35,025 bases of DNA from Elusimicrobia bacterium UBA5214 (GTDB lineage Bacteria; Elusimicrobiota; UBA5214), in NCBI GenBank assembly GCA_002412545.1, contig DHVG01000020.1, forward strand, positions 1 through 35,025, given 5' to 3'. The notes under the pieces were generated by a model. It saw nothing but the letters and a program-made list of their open reading frames with translations. It was not told where the DNA came from and searched no databases. Below, piece after piece: positions 7,387 through 14,456 of this stretch (positions are counted from its first letter, which is position 1; the number at the start of each line of letters is the position of its first letter). Both the position numbers and the translations under genes were made by a program.

Positions 7387-8520
7387 CTAAAATAATATTT
7401 TTTCTGCTGCCGAAACACCAGTAGCAAATTCAAAACCTTGACAACCTAATTCTTTAAGTCCACGTTCAACTGCGGAAATACCTACAAGAATGTCAAATTC
7501 GTTCATATAACCCAAATGCGCAAGACGAAATATTTTCCCTTTTAAATCCTGTTGTCCGCCAGCAATGGAAATACCATATTCTTCTCGTAATTTTTTTACT
7601 AATTTACCGCTATCCAATCCTTGCGGTGATTTTACTGCTGTAACTACATTAGACGGATTTTGTGCAAAAAGTTCTAAATTCAAAGCTTGCATACCTGCAC
7701 GTGTAGCCCGAGCCAGTTTTTCATGTCTCGCCCAGATTTTTTCCAAAGTCTCTTTTTTAATCATTTCAATTGCTTGGTTCAAAGCAATAATTAAAGTCAC
7801 CGCCGGAGTAAACGGTGTTTCCTTATCGGCGAGTGATTTTTTCATCCGCCGAAAGTCCCAATAGAACCTCGGCAATTGCGCCTTCTCCACTAAATTCCAT
7901 GCTTTATCACTTAAAGCAACAAAGGATAACCCAGGAGCATTCATTAACCCTTTCTGCGAAGCACCAACTACTACATCTAAATGCCATTTATCCGTATGTA
8001 GTTCTTGTGCACAAAGTCCACTAATTGAGTCAATAACTAATACTGCATCCGTTTTTGCAACAATTTCACCTAAAGTTTTCAAATCATTAACTACACCGGT
8101 AGAAGTTTCCGTATGGGTAGTGAACACTGCTTTTATCTCGGAATTTGTTTTTAGTTTCTTTTCTATACTTCCAAGGTCAATTGCTTTCCCCCATTCATTA
8201 CAAATAGTCTCCGGTTTAATCCTGTAAGTTTCTAAAATTTTTATCCAGCGGTCACCAAAAACACCGGAAGAAGCAACTAAAACTTTATCCCCGGGAGAAA
8301 GAAGATTTACTACGCTCGCTTCCATTCCTCCGGTTCCCGAAGAAGTAACTAAAAGAACTGTTCCTTGGGTCTGAAAGACGTATTTCAGTCCTTCAATAAC
8401 CTGAGTAAAAATTGCACCAAATTCGCTCGTCCGATGATGTAGTATTGGTAAAGCTGACTCCAAAGCAACTTCCGGTGGTATTGGTGTTGGTCCCGGGGTA
8501 AGTAAATAATACTTTTTCAA
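7387..8520 (-). CDS. Class V aminotransferase (alanine-glyoxylate / serine-pyruvate family)
   Basis: A 377-residue PLP enzyme of the Agt/PucG branch. Seen: the N-terminal TPGPTPIPPEV motif, the PLP phosphate cup SSGTGGMEAS near residues 60-69, Asp164 in VIDSISG, and the Schiff-base Lys190 in GASQKGLMNAPG. The adjacency to serA suggests it transaminates 3-phosphohydroxypyruvate or handles serine/glyoxylate, as broad-specificity members do where SerC is missing; that assignment is inference. The start is a TTG at 8520 with AAAGGAGTG upstream. Alternative: a true alanine-glyoxylate transaminase. Confidence 0.9.
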   Translation of the reverse strand: MKKYYLLTPGPTPIPPEVALESALPILHHRTSEFGAIFTQVIEGLKYVFQTQGTVLLVTSSGTGGMEASVVNLLSPGDKVLVASSGVFGDRWIKILETYRIKPETICNEWGKAIDLGSIEKKLKTNSEIKAVFTTHTETSTGVVNDLKTLGEIVAKTDAVLVIDSISGLCAQELHTDKWHLDVVVGASQKGLMNAPGLSFVALSDKAWNLVEKAQLPRFYWDFRRMKKSLADKETPFTPAVTLIIALNQAIEMIKKETLEKIWARHEKLARATRAGMQALNLELFAQNPSNVVTAVKSPQGLDSGKLVKKLREEYGISIAGGQQDLKGKIFRLAHLGYMNEFDILVGISAVERGLKELGCQGFEFATGVSAAEKILF

Positions 8521-8582
8521 TTCTTTTCACTCCTTTCCTTTAACCACAGAGTTCGCAGAAATTCCGCAGATTACACCGAAAA

Positions 8583-8621
8583 TGTCATTTTGACCCCGAT
8601 GGACATCGGGGGAAAAATCTC
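8583..8621. repeat. Dispersed hairpin repeat in the 141-bp lon/aminotransferase gap
   Basis: TGTCATTTTGACCCCGATG followed by GACATCGGGG forms a CCCCGATG-GA-CATCGGGG hairpin, then AAAAATCTCTGCG. It is a short relative of the 1456-1532 element. The rest of the gap contains degenerate CAGATTAC/AATCTGCG words also seen after other genes. Confidence 0.55.
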
Positions 8622-8661
8622 TGCGCAATCAGCGAATATTTTTGCGTTCTCCGTGATTAAA

Positions 8662-11082
8662 TCATGCTTTTGCTATCGGACTAGGTTGCACCGGATAGAT
8701 CTCTACCGGCTTAACCATTTTCCGCGCTTTCTTTTCGGGTAATGGCTCTAAAGCAATTCCCAGAATTTCATCCATTGATTTCGCTGGTATAAGTTTCAAT
8801 TTCTTTTGTATTTCTTTAGGTATTTCTTCTAAATCTTTTTTATTCCCTTCCGGGAAAATAACCGTTTTTATTCCTTCACGGAAAGCAGCCAAAATTTTTT
8901 CTTTAAATCCACCAATGGGAAGAATTCGCCCCCTTAAAGTTATTTCACCAGTCATTGCCACATCTTTTTTTACTGCTCTTTTAGTAAGCACTGAAGCTAA
9001 AGCCGTAGCCATCGCGATTCCTGCCGAAGGACCGTCCTTCGGAATCGCTCCTTCCGGAAGATGAATATGAATCTCTAAATCTTTGAAAAAATCCTCTTTC
9101 AGGCTCAATTTCTTTGCAATTGAACGAATATAGGAAAGTGCAGCTTGGGCTGATTCTTGCATCACTTCACCAAGTTTACCTGTAAGCGTAAGTTTACCCT
9201 TACCCTTCATCACGGTTACTTCAATTGCCAAAAGACTACCACCAACTTCAGTCCAAGCTAACCCAGTAGCAACACCAATTTCATTGGGGGTGACTTTTTC
9301 CCGATGAAATTTTGGTATACCAAGATATTTTTCAACATTATCTTGGTTAATTTCTATTTCTTTCTTTTCCGGGTTTAAGACCAGTTCTTTGGCTACTTTC
9401 CGACAAGCATTCGCAATTTCTCGTTCTAAATTTCTTACCCCAGCTTCTTGAGTATACTCATGGATAATTCTTTTCAATGCTGGTAGTGTAATTTTCAAAG
9501 ACTCTTGGTCAAGCCCATTTTCTTTGGTTTGTTTTGGTATAAGATACCGACGGGCAATTTCAATCTTTTCTTCAGTCGTATAACCCGGGAAACGAATTGT
9601 TTCCAGACGGTCTTGCAAGGAAGGAGGAATAGCATATAAAGTATTTGCAGTAGTAATGAACATCACATCGGATAAATCAAATTCTACATCAAGATAATGG
9701 TCCATAAAAGTGTTATTTTGTTCGGGGTCTAAAACTTCTAAAAGTGCCGCTGCTGGGTCACCACGCCAATCAGTACCCATCTTATCCACTTCATCCAGCA
9801 AAAATACTGGGTTTTTTGACTTTGCTTTACGTATTGACTGGATAATCCTTCCCGGAAGAGCACCGATATAAGTTCTCCGATGTCCGCGAATTTCTGCTTC
9901 ATCACGCACACCCCCGAGGGACATCCGCACAAATTTACGCCCTAAAGCACGAGCAATTGACCTAGCTAAAGAAGTTTTACCTACCCCGGGTGGACCAACA
10001 AAACAGAAAATTGGACCCTTCAATTTTTTTGTCCGTTTACAAACCGCTAAATATTCTAAAATTCGCTCTTTTGCCTTCTCCAAACCATAATGGTCTTCTT
10101 CCAAGATTTCTTGAGCACGTTTTAGGTCAAGATTATCTTTAGTTTTTATTGCCCAAGGTAAAGCAATCAACCAGTCAATATAAGTACGGATTACCGTTGC
10201 TTCTGGGGAGAAGGGTGCCATTTTTTCTAAACGGGATAGTTCGCGCATCGCTTCTTCTTCTCCCTCTTTAGACATTTTTGTCTTTTTTACCTTTTCTCGT
10301 AGTTCGTCTATTTCTTTAGCAAAATCATCTTTCTGCCGCAATTCTTTCTGGATTGCTTTCATTTGTTCAGTAAGATAGTATTCTTTCTGTGTCTTTTCAA
10401 TCTGGCTACGAACACGATTTTGTATTTTCTTTTCTAAAGTAAGAATCTCAATTTCTGAATTAAGGATACTTATTAATTTTTCCAATCTTTCCTGAGGATT
10501 AGAAGTCTCAAGAATTTTCTGTTTTTCTGGTGTTTTAATCAAAAGATGAGCGGCAATAATATCGGCTAATCTTCCCGGTTCAACAATATTAGTCAAAGAA
10601 AGACCACTCTCAAATGGCATTCTCCGATTTAAGCGGATATACTGGTCAAAAAGTGATGCCACCTGACGCATTAAGGCTTCCAATTCTATAGAAGGAATTA
10701 CCTTTTCTTCAGCAATAGTAATTTCCACTTCCACATACTTTTTTTCTTCAAGAAATTGGGAATTAACAATTTTGGCACGGGTAACACCTTCAACTAAAAT
10801 TTTCAATGTTCCATCAGGCATTTTTAGTAACTGTAAAACTTCACCTACAGTACCAACTTCATAAAGATCATCTCTTTGTGGGTCTTCAATTTCCATTTTC
10901 TTTTGGGCAACCAAGAAAATTAGATGTTCAGCGCTCATTGCCGCTTCGGTTGCACGAATAGATTTCTCCCTCCCTACCGCTAAAGGTAATACCATATAAG
11001 GAAAAATTACCGTATCCCGTACGGCTAACAAAGGCAGTTTAGGAGGAATTGATAACAAAGGTTGTCTTTCCGGAATAGCCAT
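8662..11082 (-). CDS. lon: ATP-dependent protease Lon
   Basis: Cytosolic AAA+ serine protease that degrades misfolded and regulatory proteins. It is 806 residues with the complete Lon order: N-domain LPLLAVRDTVIFPYMVLPL (17-35), a helical linker to about 320, Walker A GPPGVGKT at 363-370, Walker B VFLLDEVDKM at about 426-435, sensor and lid regions, and the P-domain with catalytic Ser686 (PKDGPSAGIA) and Lys729 (FKEK), 43 residues apart as in E. coli Lon. The gene follows clpP by 4 bp and has AAGGAAT upstream. The C-terminal 25 residues are a Pro/Lys-rich tail. Confidence 0.98.
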   Translation of the reverse strand: MAIPERQPLLSIPPKLPLLAVRDTVIFPYMVLPLAVGREKSIRATEAAMSAEHLIFLVAQKKMEIEDPQRDDLYEVGTVGEVLQLLKMPDGTLKILVEGVTRAKIVNSQFLEEKKYVEVEITIAEEKVIPSIELEALMRQVASLFDQYIRLNRRMPFESGLSLTNIVEPGRLADIIAAHLLIKTPEKQKILETSNPQERLEKLISILNSEIEILTLEKKIQNRVRSQIEKTQKEYYLTEQMKAIQKELRQKDDFAKEIDELREKVKKTKMSKEGEEEAMRELSRLEKMAPFSPEATVIRTYIDWLIALPWAIKTKDNLDLKRAQEILEEDHYGLEKAKERILEYLAVCKRTKKLKGPIFCFVGPPGVGKTSLARSIARALGRKFVRMSLGGVRDEAEIRGHRRTYIGALPGRIIQSIRKAKSKNPVFLLDEVDKMGTDWRGDPAAALLEVLDPEQNNTFMDHYLDVEFDLSDVMFITTANTLYAIPPSLQDRLETIRFPGYTTEEKIEIARRYLIPKQTKENGLDQESLKITLPALKRIIHEYTQEAGVRNLEREIANACRKVAKELVLNPEKKEIEINQDNVEKYLGIPKFHREKVTPNEIGVATGLAWTEVGGSLLAIEVTVMKGKGKLTLTGKLGEVMQESAQAALSYIRSIAKKLSLKEDFFKDLEIHIHLPEGAIPKDGPSAGIAMATALASVLTKRAVKKDVAMTGEITLRGRILPIGGFKEKILAAFREGIKTVIFPEGNKKDLEEIPKEIQKKLKLIPAKSMDEILGIALEPLPEKKARKMVKPVEIYPVQPSPIAKA

Positions 11083-11086
11083 TTTT

Positions 11087-11695
11087 TTATTCCTTCTTTC
11101 GGGTGATGATTATTTCGTCAACCAGTCCATAAGTTTTTGCTTCTTCTGCTGACATATAAAAATTCCGTTCCGTATCCATACGAACCTTTTCAATCGATTG
11201 CCCAGTATGTTTTGCTAAAATTTCAATCAGCCGATTTTTTGCAAGGATAAGTTCTCGTGCTTCAATATCAATATCGGTTGCCGAACCAGTTAACCCTTCG
11301 CCAGCAACCAGCGGTTGATGAATCATTATTCGGGCATTGGGTAAGGCGAACCTTTTCTTTTTATTCCCGCAAGCGAGAAGCAATGCACCTGCAGACATTG
11401 CTTTACCAATACAAATTGTTGTAATTGGTGACTTGATAAATTGCATTGTGTCGTATATGGCTAAAGCAGCGGGTACCGACCCACCAGGTGAGTTAATATA
11501 GATATTAATATCTTTTCCGGGATCTTGAGCGTCCAAATAAAGAAGTTGCGCGATAAGTAAATTTGCTGCATCAGTAGTAATTATTCCTTCGTATTCACCA
11601 ACAAAAATAATTCGTTCTTTTAAAAGGCGAGAAAAAATATCATATGCTTTTTCTATCCCCCCGGGTGTAGGTTCATAAATAATTACATTGCGCAT
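11087..11695 (-). CDS. clpP: ATP-dependent Clp protease proteolytic subunit
   Basis: Forms the tetradecameric serine protease chamber that works with ClpX or ClpA. It is 202 residues. The catalytic Ser101 lies in GKAMSAGALLL, His126 in IMIHQPL and Asp174 in RMDTERNFYMSA. The N-terminal YDIFSRLLKERIIFVG is conserved. The start codon lies inside the last codons of tig (23-bp overlap), with a strong GGAGG site, so translation is likely coupled. The usual partner clpX is not next to it; lon follows directly. Confidence 0.97.
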   Translation of the reverse strand: MRNVIIYEPTPGGIEKAYDIFSRLLKERIIFVGEYEGIITTDAANLLIAQLLYLDAQDPGKDINIYINSPGGSVPAALAIYDTMQFIKSPITTICIGKAMSAGALLLACGNKKKRFALPNARIMIHQPLVAGEGLTGSATDIDIEARELILAKNRLIEILAKHTGQSIEKVRMDTERNFYMSAEEAKTYGLVDEIIITRKKE

Positions 11696-12863
11696 TTTTT
11701 ACCTCCATTTCTTTTATTTTAGCATTTTTTATTAAAAAATCAAATATTTTCTCTTCTTGAGGTTCAATTTTTTCTTTTTCGGCAATTCCTAAAAGGAGTA
11801 AACTAAGATGCACCCGTTTTTCTGCTTCCGGACGATATTTTTCTTTCAACTGGGGAAGATTCTTTTCCCATAAATCAGTCAAATTTTGTGTTTGATAGAA
11901 TTTATACATTTCTCCTAAAATTGATTCTAATTCCTTCTCCACTAAACTCGGTGGTAAAGGTAAGGAATTGTTTTTCAGTAAGTATTCACTAATTTGATTT
12001 TTTATTTCTTTTTGTGCTCGTTCTTCCTCAAATTTTTCAAGGTTTTCTTTAATTTTTAATTTCATTTCTTCCAAAGAAGAAAAATTTAAGTCACGAGCAA
12101 AATCGTCATTTACCGGAGATAATTTCTTTTCTTTAAGTGCATTTATTTTTATCTTCAAAATTGCTTCTTTACCGGCAAGTTCTTTTTTTGGATAATCACC
12201 AGGAAAAGTTATTTTGATTTCTTTAAGTTCGCCCTTTTTTGCATTGACAAGTTGTTCTTTTAATCCTGGAATTAAGTCCGGTTGGGAAAGGTCAAACAAC
12301 TGATTTTTTAATGATTCTAAGGGAACTGAATTCTCATCCAAAAAAATTTCGTAATCAACAAGAAGATGATGTTCTTTTTTCACTATTTCTTCATTGGATT
12401 CTACAAGATAAGCATTCCTTTCCTGAAGAGAAATGACAACTTTCTCAATATCTTTTTCCGTAATTTTTTTTATTTTTTTTTCTAAAATAATTTTTTTATA
12501 CTCCTTTGGTTCAAACTGGGGACGAGATTCAATAACTAAATTAAAATTGAAAGGTTTCCCAAACTGAAATTTCAAATTACTTACCCGTGGTGACACTATC
12601 GGTTTAAGGTTTTTTTCCTTAATAATTTCACTTACTGAATACGAAATAAGTTGTTCAATAACTTCTTCGCGTGCTTGGGAAACAAATTGCTTCTGTACTA
12701 TTTCCAGAGGTGCTCTACCCCGACGGAATCCAGGAATACTTACCCGTAACTGTAAACTGTGATAAGTTTCTTCAGTCACCCGTTTTACTTCCTTTTCAGG
12801 TAGTTCTACACCAAAAGTTGTCTGACAAGAATCAGAATTCAAAACCTCTACCTTTTTTTCCAT
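11673..12863 (-). CDS. tig: Trigger factor
   Basis: Ribosome-associated chaperone that meets nascent chains at the exit tunnel. It is 396 residues. The N-terminal ribosome-binding domain has GFRRGRAPLEIVQKQF at residues 45-60, matching the GFRxGxxP signature. A divergent FKBP-like middle domain (about 140-235) is followed by the helical C-terminal cradle. I start at the ATG at 12863 (MEKKVEVLNS). The frame stays open to a GTG at 12902, but those 13 codons are read through a tRNA 3' fragment and look spurious. No clear Shine-Dalgarno is visible before the ATG. Confidence 0.95.
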   Translation of the reverse strand: MEKKVEVLNSDSCQTTFGVELPEKEVKRVTEETYHSLQLRVSIPGFRRGRAPLEIVQKQFVSQAREEVIEQLISYSVSEIIKEKNLKPIVSPRVSNLKFQFGKPFNFNLVIESRPQFEPKEYKKIILEKKIKKITEKDIEKVVISLQERNAYLVESNEEIVKKEHHLLVDYEIFLDENSVPLESLKNQLFDLSQPDLIPGLKEQLVNAKKGELKEIKITFPGDYPKKELAGKEAILKIKINALKEKKLSPVNDDFARDLNFSSLEEMKLKIKENLEKFEEERAQKEIKNQISEYLLKNNSLPLPPSLVEKELESILGEMYKFYQTQNLTDLWEKNLPQLKEKYRPEAEKRVHLSLLLLGIAEKEKIEPQEEKIFDFLIKNAKIKEMEVKNAQCNYL

Positions 12864-12872
12864 ATTATTAAC

Positions 12873-12910
12873 TGGTGGACAGGGCGGGAGTCGAACCTTC
12901 ACCCTGCACC
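12873..12910 (-). pseudogene. tRNA 3' fragment with CCA, joined to GGTGCAGGG
   Basis: The minus strand reads GGTGCAGGGTGAA, then GGTTCGACTCCCGC and CCTGTCCACCA. The second part is a normal T-loop, 3' T-stem strand and acceptor 3' strand ending in CCA. The 5' half of the tRNA is missing and is replaced by GGTGCAGGG, a variant of the GGTGCGGGG word used in other fragments. It ends 10 bases before the tig start codon. Confidence 0.6.
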
Positions 12911-12997
12911 ATTTAAAAATTTAAAACTAAACCCAATCCTATGAACCACATATCACACGAGAGAATTATTTTCCCAAGAGATAACAAGTAAAATTAT

Positions 12998-13038
12998 GGT
13001 GCGGGGCGGGACTGCACCCTTATTCGTGACTCCGCACC
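12998..13038 (-). pseudogene. Miniature tRNA-like hairpin (acceptor plus T-arm remnant)
   Basis: On the minus strand, GGTGCGG at the start can pair with CCGCACC at the end like an acceptor stem. Between them lies a degenerate T-arm-like GGGTGCAGTCCC. D-arm and anticodon arm are absent. Both ends carry the recurring GGTGCGG/CCCCGCACC word. Probably a decayed or deleted tRNA; a functional role cannot be shown. Confidence 0.4.
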
Positions 13039-13048
13039 AATAGATTTA

Positions 13049-13132
13049 TACCGAGGGTGGGACTCGAACCCACAAGCCTTAACGGCATAGGATCCTAAGT
13101 CCTACGCGTTTACCAAATTTCGCCACCTCGGC
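13049..13132 (-). tRNA. tRNA-Leu(UAG)
   Basis: An 84-nt class II tRNA. The acceptor GCCGAGG pairs with CCTCGGT, the D-region GGCGAAATTTGGTAAACGC is Leu-like, the anticodon stem TAGGA/TCCTA closes loop CTTAGGA (anticodon TAG), a long variable arm TGCCGTTAAGGCT follows, and the T-arm is GTGGGTTCGAGTCCCAC. No CCA is encoded. Confidence 0.95.
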
Positions 13133-13141
13133 GAATTATTT

Positions 13142-13178
13142 GGTGCGGGGCGTGTCTACCTATTCCACCACGGGGACA
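13142..13178 (-). pseudogene. tRNA-Leu-like 5' fragment ending in CCCCGCACC
   Basis: The minus strand reads TGTCCCCGTGGTGGAATAGG then TAGACACG, which matches the first 28 bases of a tRNA-Leu through the D-arm, then switches directly to CCCCGCACC (13142-13150). No anticodon arm or T-arm follows. Confidence 0.6.
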
Positions 13179-13180
13179 AA

Positions 13181-13213
13181 GGTGTGGGGAGCGTCTGCCA
13201 ATGGAGTTTATCC
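13181..13213 (-). pseudogene. Degenerate tRNA D-arm fragment ending in TCCCCACACC
   Basis: The minus strand reads AACTCCATTGGCAGACGC, resembling a tRNA D-arm, followed by TCCCCACACC, a one-base variant of the CCCCGCACC word. A CCCG-TTTTA-CGGG hairpin lies just upstream. Confidence 0.4.
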
Positions 13214-13238
13214 CGTTTTACGGGACCACTCGCCCTCT

Positions 13239-13312
13239 TGCCCCCGGTCCGAATCGAACGGACAACCTCCCGCTTAAGAGGCGGATGCTCTATCCAATTG
13301 AGCTACGAGGGC
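13239..13312 (-). tRNA. tRNA-Lys(CUU)
   Basis: The acceptor GCCCTCG pairs with CGGGGGC, the D-arm is GCTCAATTGGATAGAGC, the stem TCCGC/GCGGG closes the loop CTCTTAA (anticodon CTT), and the T-arm is GTCCGTTCGATTCGGAC. The discriminator is A and no CCA is encoded. Together with 2965-3038 the window has both Lys isoacceptors. Confidence 0.94.
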
Positions 13313-13320
13313 TTAACGAC

Positions 13321-13370
13321 TAACCACTCCGATGTTACGTCGGGTGCTCTGCCAGTTGAGCTAGCGACCC
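13321..13370 (-). pseudogene. tRNA 5' half (acceptor, D-arm and altered anticodon arm)
   Basis: The minus strand begins GGGTCGCTAGCTCAACTGG and continues CAGAGC, a normal acceptor 5' strand and D-arm. The next arm CCGACGTAACATCGG has G instead of the invariant U33. The T-arm and the 3' acceptor strand are missing, and tRNA-Lys(CUU) starts 8 bases later. Confidence 0.6.
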
Positions 13371-13382
13371 ATTAACTACAAT

Positions 13383-13410
13383 GATTGGTGATTAGTAATT
13401 AGTGATTAGT
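13383..13410. repeat. 7-bp tandem array (GATTRGT x4)
   Basis: Four consecutive heptamers GATTGGT, GATTAGT, AATTAGT, GATTAGT lie inside the tRNA cluster spacer. The same class interrupts coding genes further right. Confidence 0.75.
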
Positions 13411-13438
13411 GAAAAAACAAATCTACATAAAATCCCAA

Positions 13439-13476
13439 CCACTTCGAGTTGAATCTGTAACCTCTTGGTTACCCAC
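13439..13476 (-). pseudogene. Possible tRNA T-arm remnant
   Basis: The minus strand has GTAACCAAGAGGTTACAGAT followed by TCAACTCG, which resembles a tRNA variable loop and T-arm 5' side, but the T-stem does not pair and no acceptor is found. Weak call. Confidence 0.25.
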
Positions 13477-13493
13477 ATCATAATTCGCGTCCA

Positions 13494-13514
13494 GTCCCGA
13501 TGTAACATCGGGAC
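13494..13514. repeat. 21-bp perfect palindrome (GTCCCGATGT-A-ACATCGGGAC)
   Basis: A 10+1+10 perfect palindrome between tRNA pieces. Similar CCCGA...TCGGG hairpins occur at 1456-1532, 8583-8621 and 13901-13919, so this is a dispersed motif rather than a gene-specific terminator. Confidence 0.6.
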
Positions 13515-13546
13515 GACCTCTTCCTTTGCCCCCCACAAATCACCCT

Positions 13547-13620
13547 CGCGTCTGGGGAGACTCGAACTCCCAACCTGCGGGTTCGAAGCCCGTCGCTCTA
13601 TCCAATTGAGCTACAGACGC
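13547..13620 (-). tRNA. tRNA-Arg(UCG)
   Basis: The acceptor GCGTCTG pairs with CAGACGC, the D-arm is GCTCAATTGGATAGAGC, the anticodon loop is CTTCGAA (TCG) with a stem of four pairs plus one mismatch, and the T-arm is GGGAGTTCGAGTCTCCC. The discriminator is G and there is no CCA. Its 5' region is the closest intact relative of the three truncated copies at 13631-13790. Confidence 0.93.
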
Positions 13621-13630
13621 TTTAAGATTA

Positions 13631-13660
13631 TGCGGGGCTATCCAACTGAGCTATGGACGC
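13631..13660 (-). pseudogene. tRNA-Arg-like 5' fragment ending in CCCCGCA
   Basis: The minus strand GCGTCCATAGCTCAGTTGG then ATAG matches the first 23 bases of the neighbouring tRNA-Arg with a few changes, then joins CCCCGCA (13631-13637). Nothing of the anticodon or T-arm follows. Confidence 0.6.
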
Positions 13661-13670
13661 ATAATTTCAA

Positions 13671-13705
13671 AGTGCGGGGTAAACTCCGCCAGCCGCGACA
13701 CCTGC
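13671..13705 (-). pseudogene. tRNA-like 5' fragment followed by CCCCGCAC
   Basis: The minus strand GCAGGTGTCGCGGCTGGC then GGAGT resembles an acceptor 5' strand plus D-arm (compare GCGGGTGTAGCTCAGCTGGC), then TTTA and CCCCGCAC. Confidence 0.4.
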
Positions 13706-13729
13706 CCCGCACCTCTAAGAGGTGCGGGG
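13705..13729. repeat. 25-bp perfect palindrome made of the CCCCGCACC word
   Basis: The word CCCCGCACCTCT and its exact inverse AGAGGTGCGGGG face each other around a single central base. It stands directly against a tRNA 5' fragment. It is the minimal form of the 3899-4059 element (ends only, no interior). Confidence 0.75.
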
Positions 13730-13749
13730 TCCAGCTGAGCTATGAGCGC
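13721..13749 (-). pseudogene. tRNA 5' fragment ending in CCCCGCACC
   Basis: The minus strand GCGCTCATAGCTCAGCTGGA is an acceptor 5' strand plus part of the D-arm. It joins CCCCGCACC (13721-13729), which here is one arm of the 13705-13729 palindrome. Confidence 0.6.
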
Positions 13750-13758
13750 ACTCCAAAA

Positions 13759-13790
13759 GGTGCGGGGCTGTCCAACTGAATTATGGACAC
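13759..13790 (-). pseudogene. tRNA 5' fragment ending in CCCCGCACC
   Basis: The minus strand GTGTCCATAATTCAGTTGG then ACAG is a mutated copy of the tRNA-Arg-like 5' end, joined directly to CCCCGCACC (13759-13767). Confidence 0.6.
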
Positions 13791-13862
13791 ATCAACAGAA
13801 GTTATTTGAAAATAGTTTTTAGTTATTAGTAAAAATCTACTAATTACTAACGACTAATCACT

Positions 13863-13887
13863 GTAAATTTTCTTCTGGAAAATTTAC
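13863..13887. repeat. Hairpin GTAAATTTTC-TTCTG-GAAAATTTAC
   Basis: A 10-bp perfect stem with a 5-base loop on the downstream side of tRNA-His. It is AT-rich and has no T-run after it, so it is not a classical terminator, though it could end or stabilise the tRNA transcript. Confidence 0.45.
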
Positions 13888-13939
13888 TTTGGGTGGGTAA
13901 TCCCGACAATTCGTCGGGACAACCTTCCCGAAAAATCTG

Positions 13940-14013
13940 GGTGACTGACGGGACTCGAACCCGCAACCACTTGGGCCACAGCCAAGTGCTCTGACCGATT
14001 GAGCTACAGTCAC
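13940..14013 (-). tRNA. tRNA-His(GUG)
   Basis: The acceptor GTGACTG pairs with CAGTCAC, the discriminator is C as expected for His, and the extra G-1 is available at 14014. The D-arm is GCTCAATCGGTCAGAGC, the stem CTTGG/CCAAG closes the loop CTGTGGC (anticodon GTG), and the T-arm is GCGGGTTCGAGTCCCGT. It is preceded by an ACCCCGTA/TACGGGGT hairpin at 14018-14045. Confidence 0.95.
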
Positions 14014-14017
14014 CTTT

Positions 14018-14045
14018 ACCCCGTAGATGACAATCTTTACGGGGT
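14018..14045 (-). other. Hairpin between response regulator gene and tRNA-His
   Basis: ACCCCGTA and TACGGGGT form an 8-bp stem around a 12-base loop, starting immediately after the response-regulator stop codon. No U-run follows on the minus strand. It may be a processing or transcript-end structure. Confidence 0.4.
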
Positions 14046-14438
14046 TTATCCCGTCATCAAGACAATTTTTGCCAGAACACTATTTTCCAAATATTCAAGA
14101 TCAAAGGGTTTACAGATATAATCGTCAGCACCAAGTTCCATTGCTTCTCGTGCTGTTTCTTCCTCTTGAACTGCAGTAATCATAATCACACCAATCGTGG
14201 GGCTAATTTTCCTAATTTCCTTCAAAACTTCAATTCCACTCATCATCGGCATTTTAATATCAAGTAGAACCACCTGTGGTAATTCCTTTTTAATTATTTC
14301 AATTGCTTCTGTTCCATTTCCTGCAATAGATACTTCGTATGACTTTTTAGTTAGAAAACGCTCAAGAAACCTTAAAACTGACGGGTCATCATCAACAATT
14401 AAGATTTTCCCTTTCTTACAGATTCCAATTGTCTCCAT
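14046..14438 (-). CDS. Single-domain response regulator (CheY-like receiver)
   Basis: A 130-residue stand-alone receiver domain with no output domain. The acidic pocket Asp16/Asp17 (VDDDPS), the phosphorylation site Asp60 (LLDIKMP), Thr88 and Lys110 (CKPF) are all present, so it should be phosphorylatable. It follows the WecA-like transferase gene by 18 bp with an AAGGAG ribosome site that overlaps the end of that gene region, so it is the last gene of the polysaccharide operon in this part. It could control exopolysaccharide synthesis or serve the chemotaxis genes; the partner kinase is not visible. Confidence 0.93.
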   Translation of the reverse strand: METIGICKKGKILIVDDDPSVLRFLERFLTKKSYEVSIAGNGTEAIEIIKKELPQVVLLDIKMPMMSGIEVLKEIRKISPTIGVIMITAVQEEETAREAMELGADDYICKPFDLEYLENSVLAKIVLMTG

Positions 14439-14456
14439 TTTGGGAATTCTCCTTCT

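Noticed and set aside
9738..9932. Minus-strand ORF of 64 codons inside lon
   Set aside because: Alternative frame of the AAA module of lon, which is intact in its own frame.
12864..12902. Longer N-terminus for trigger factor (MKVRLPPCPPVNN)
   Set aside because: These codons are the T-arm and acceptor of a tRNA 3' fragment; the family start matches MEKKVEVLNS.
13321..13370. Functional tRNA in the cluster
   Set aside because: The anticodon loop lacks U33 and the T-arm and 3' acceptor strand are missing, so it was called a fragment.
13383..13412. Possible CRISPR-like array from repeated words
   Set aside because: The repeats are directly tandem 7-mers with no spacers; no cas genes are present in the window.
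13184..13779. Two plus-strand ORFs across the tRNA cluster
   Set aside because: They translate the antisense of tRNA-Lys, tRNA-Arg and tRNA fragments (RIERTTSRLRGG, GRLELPTCGFEARRS). No codon bias and no ribosome site.
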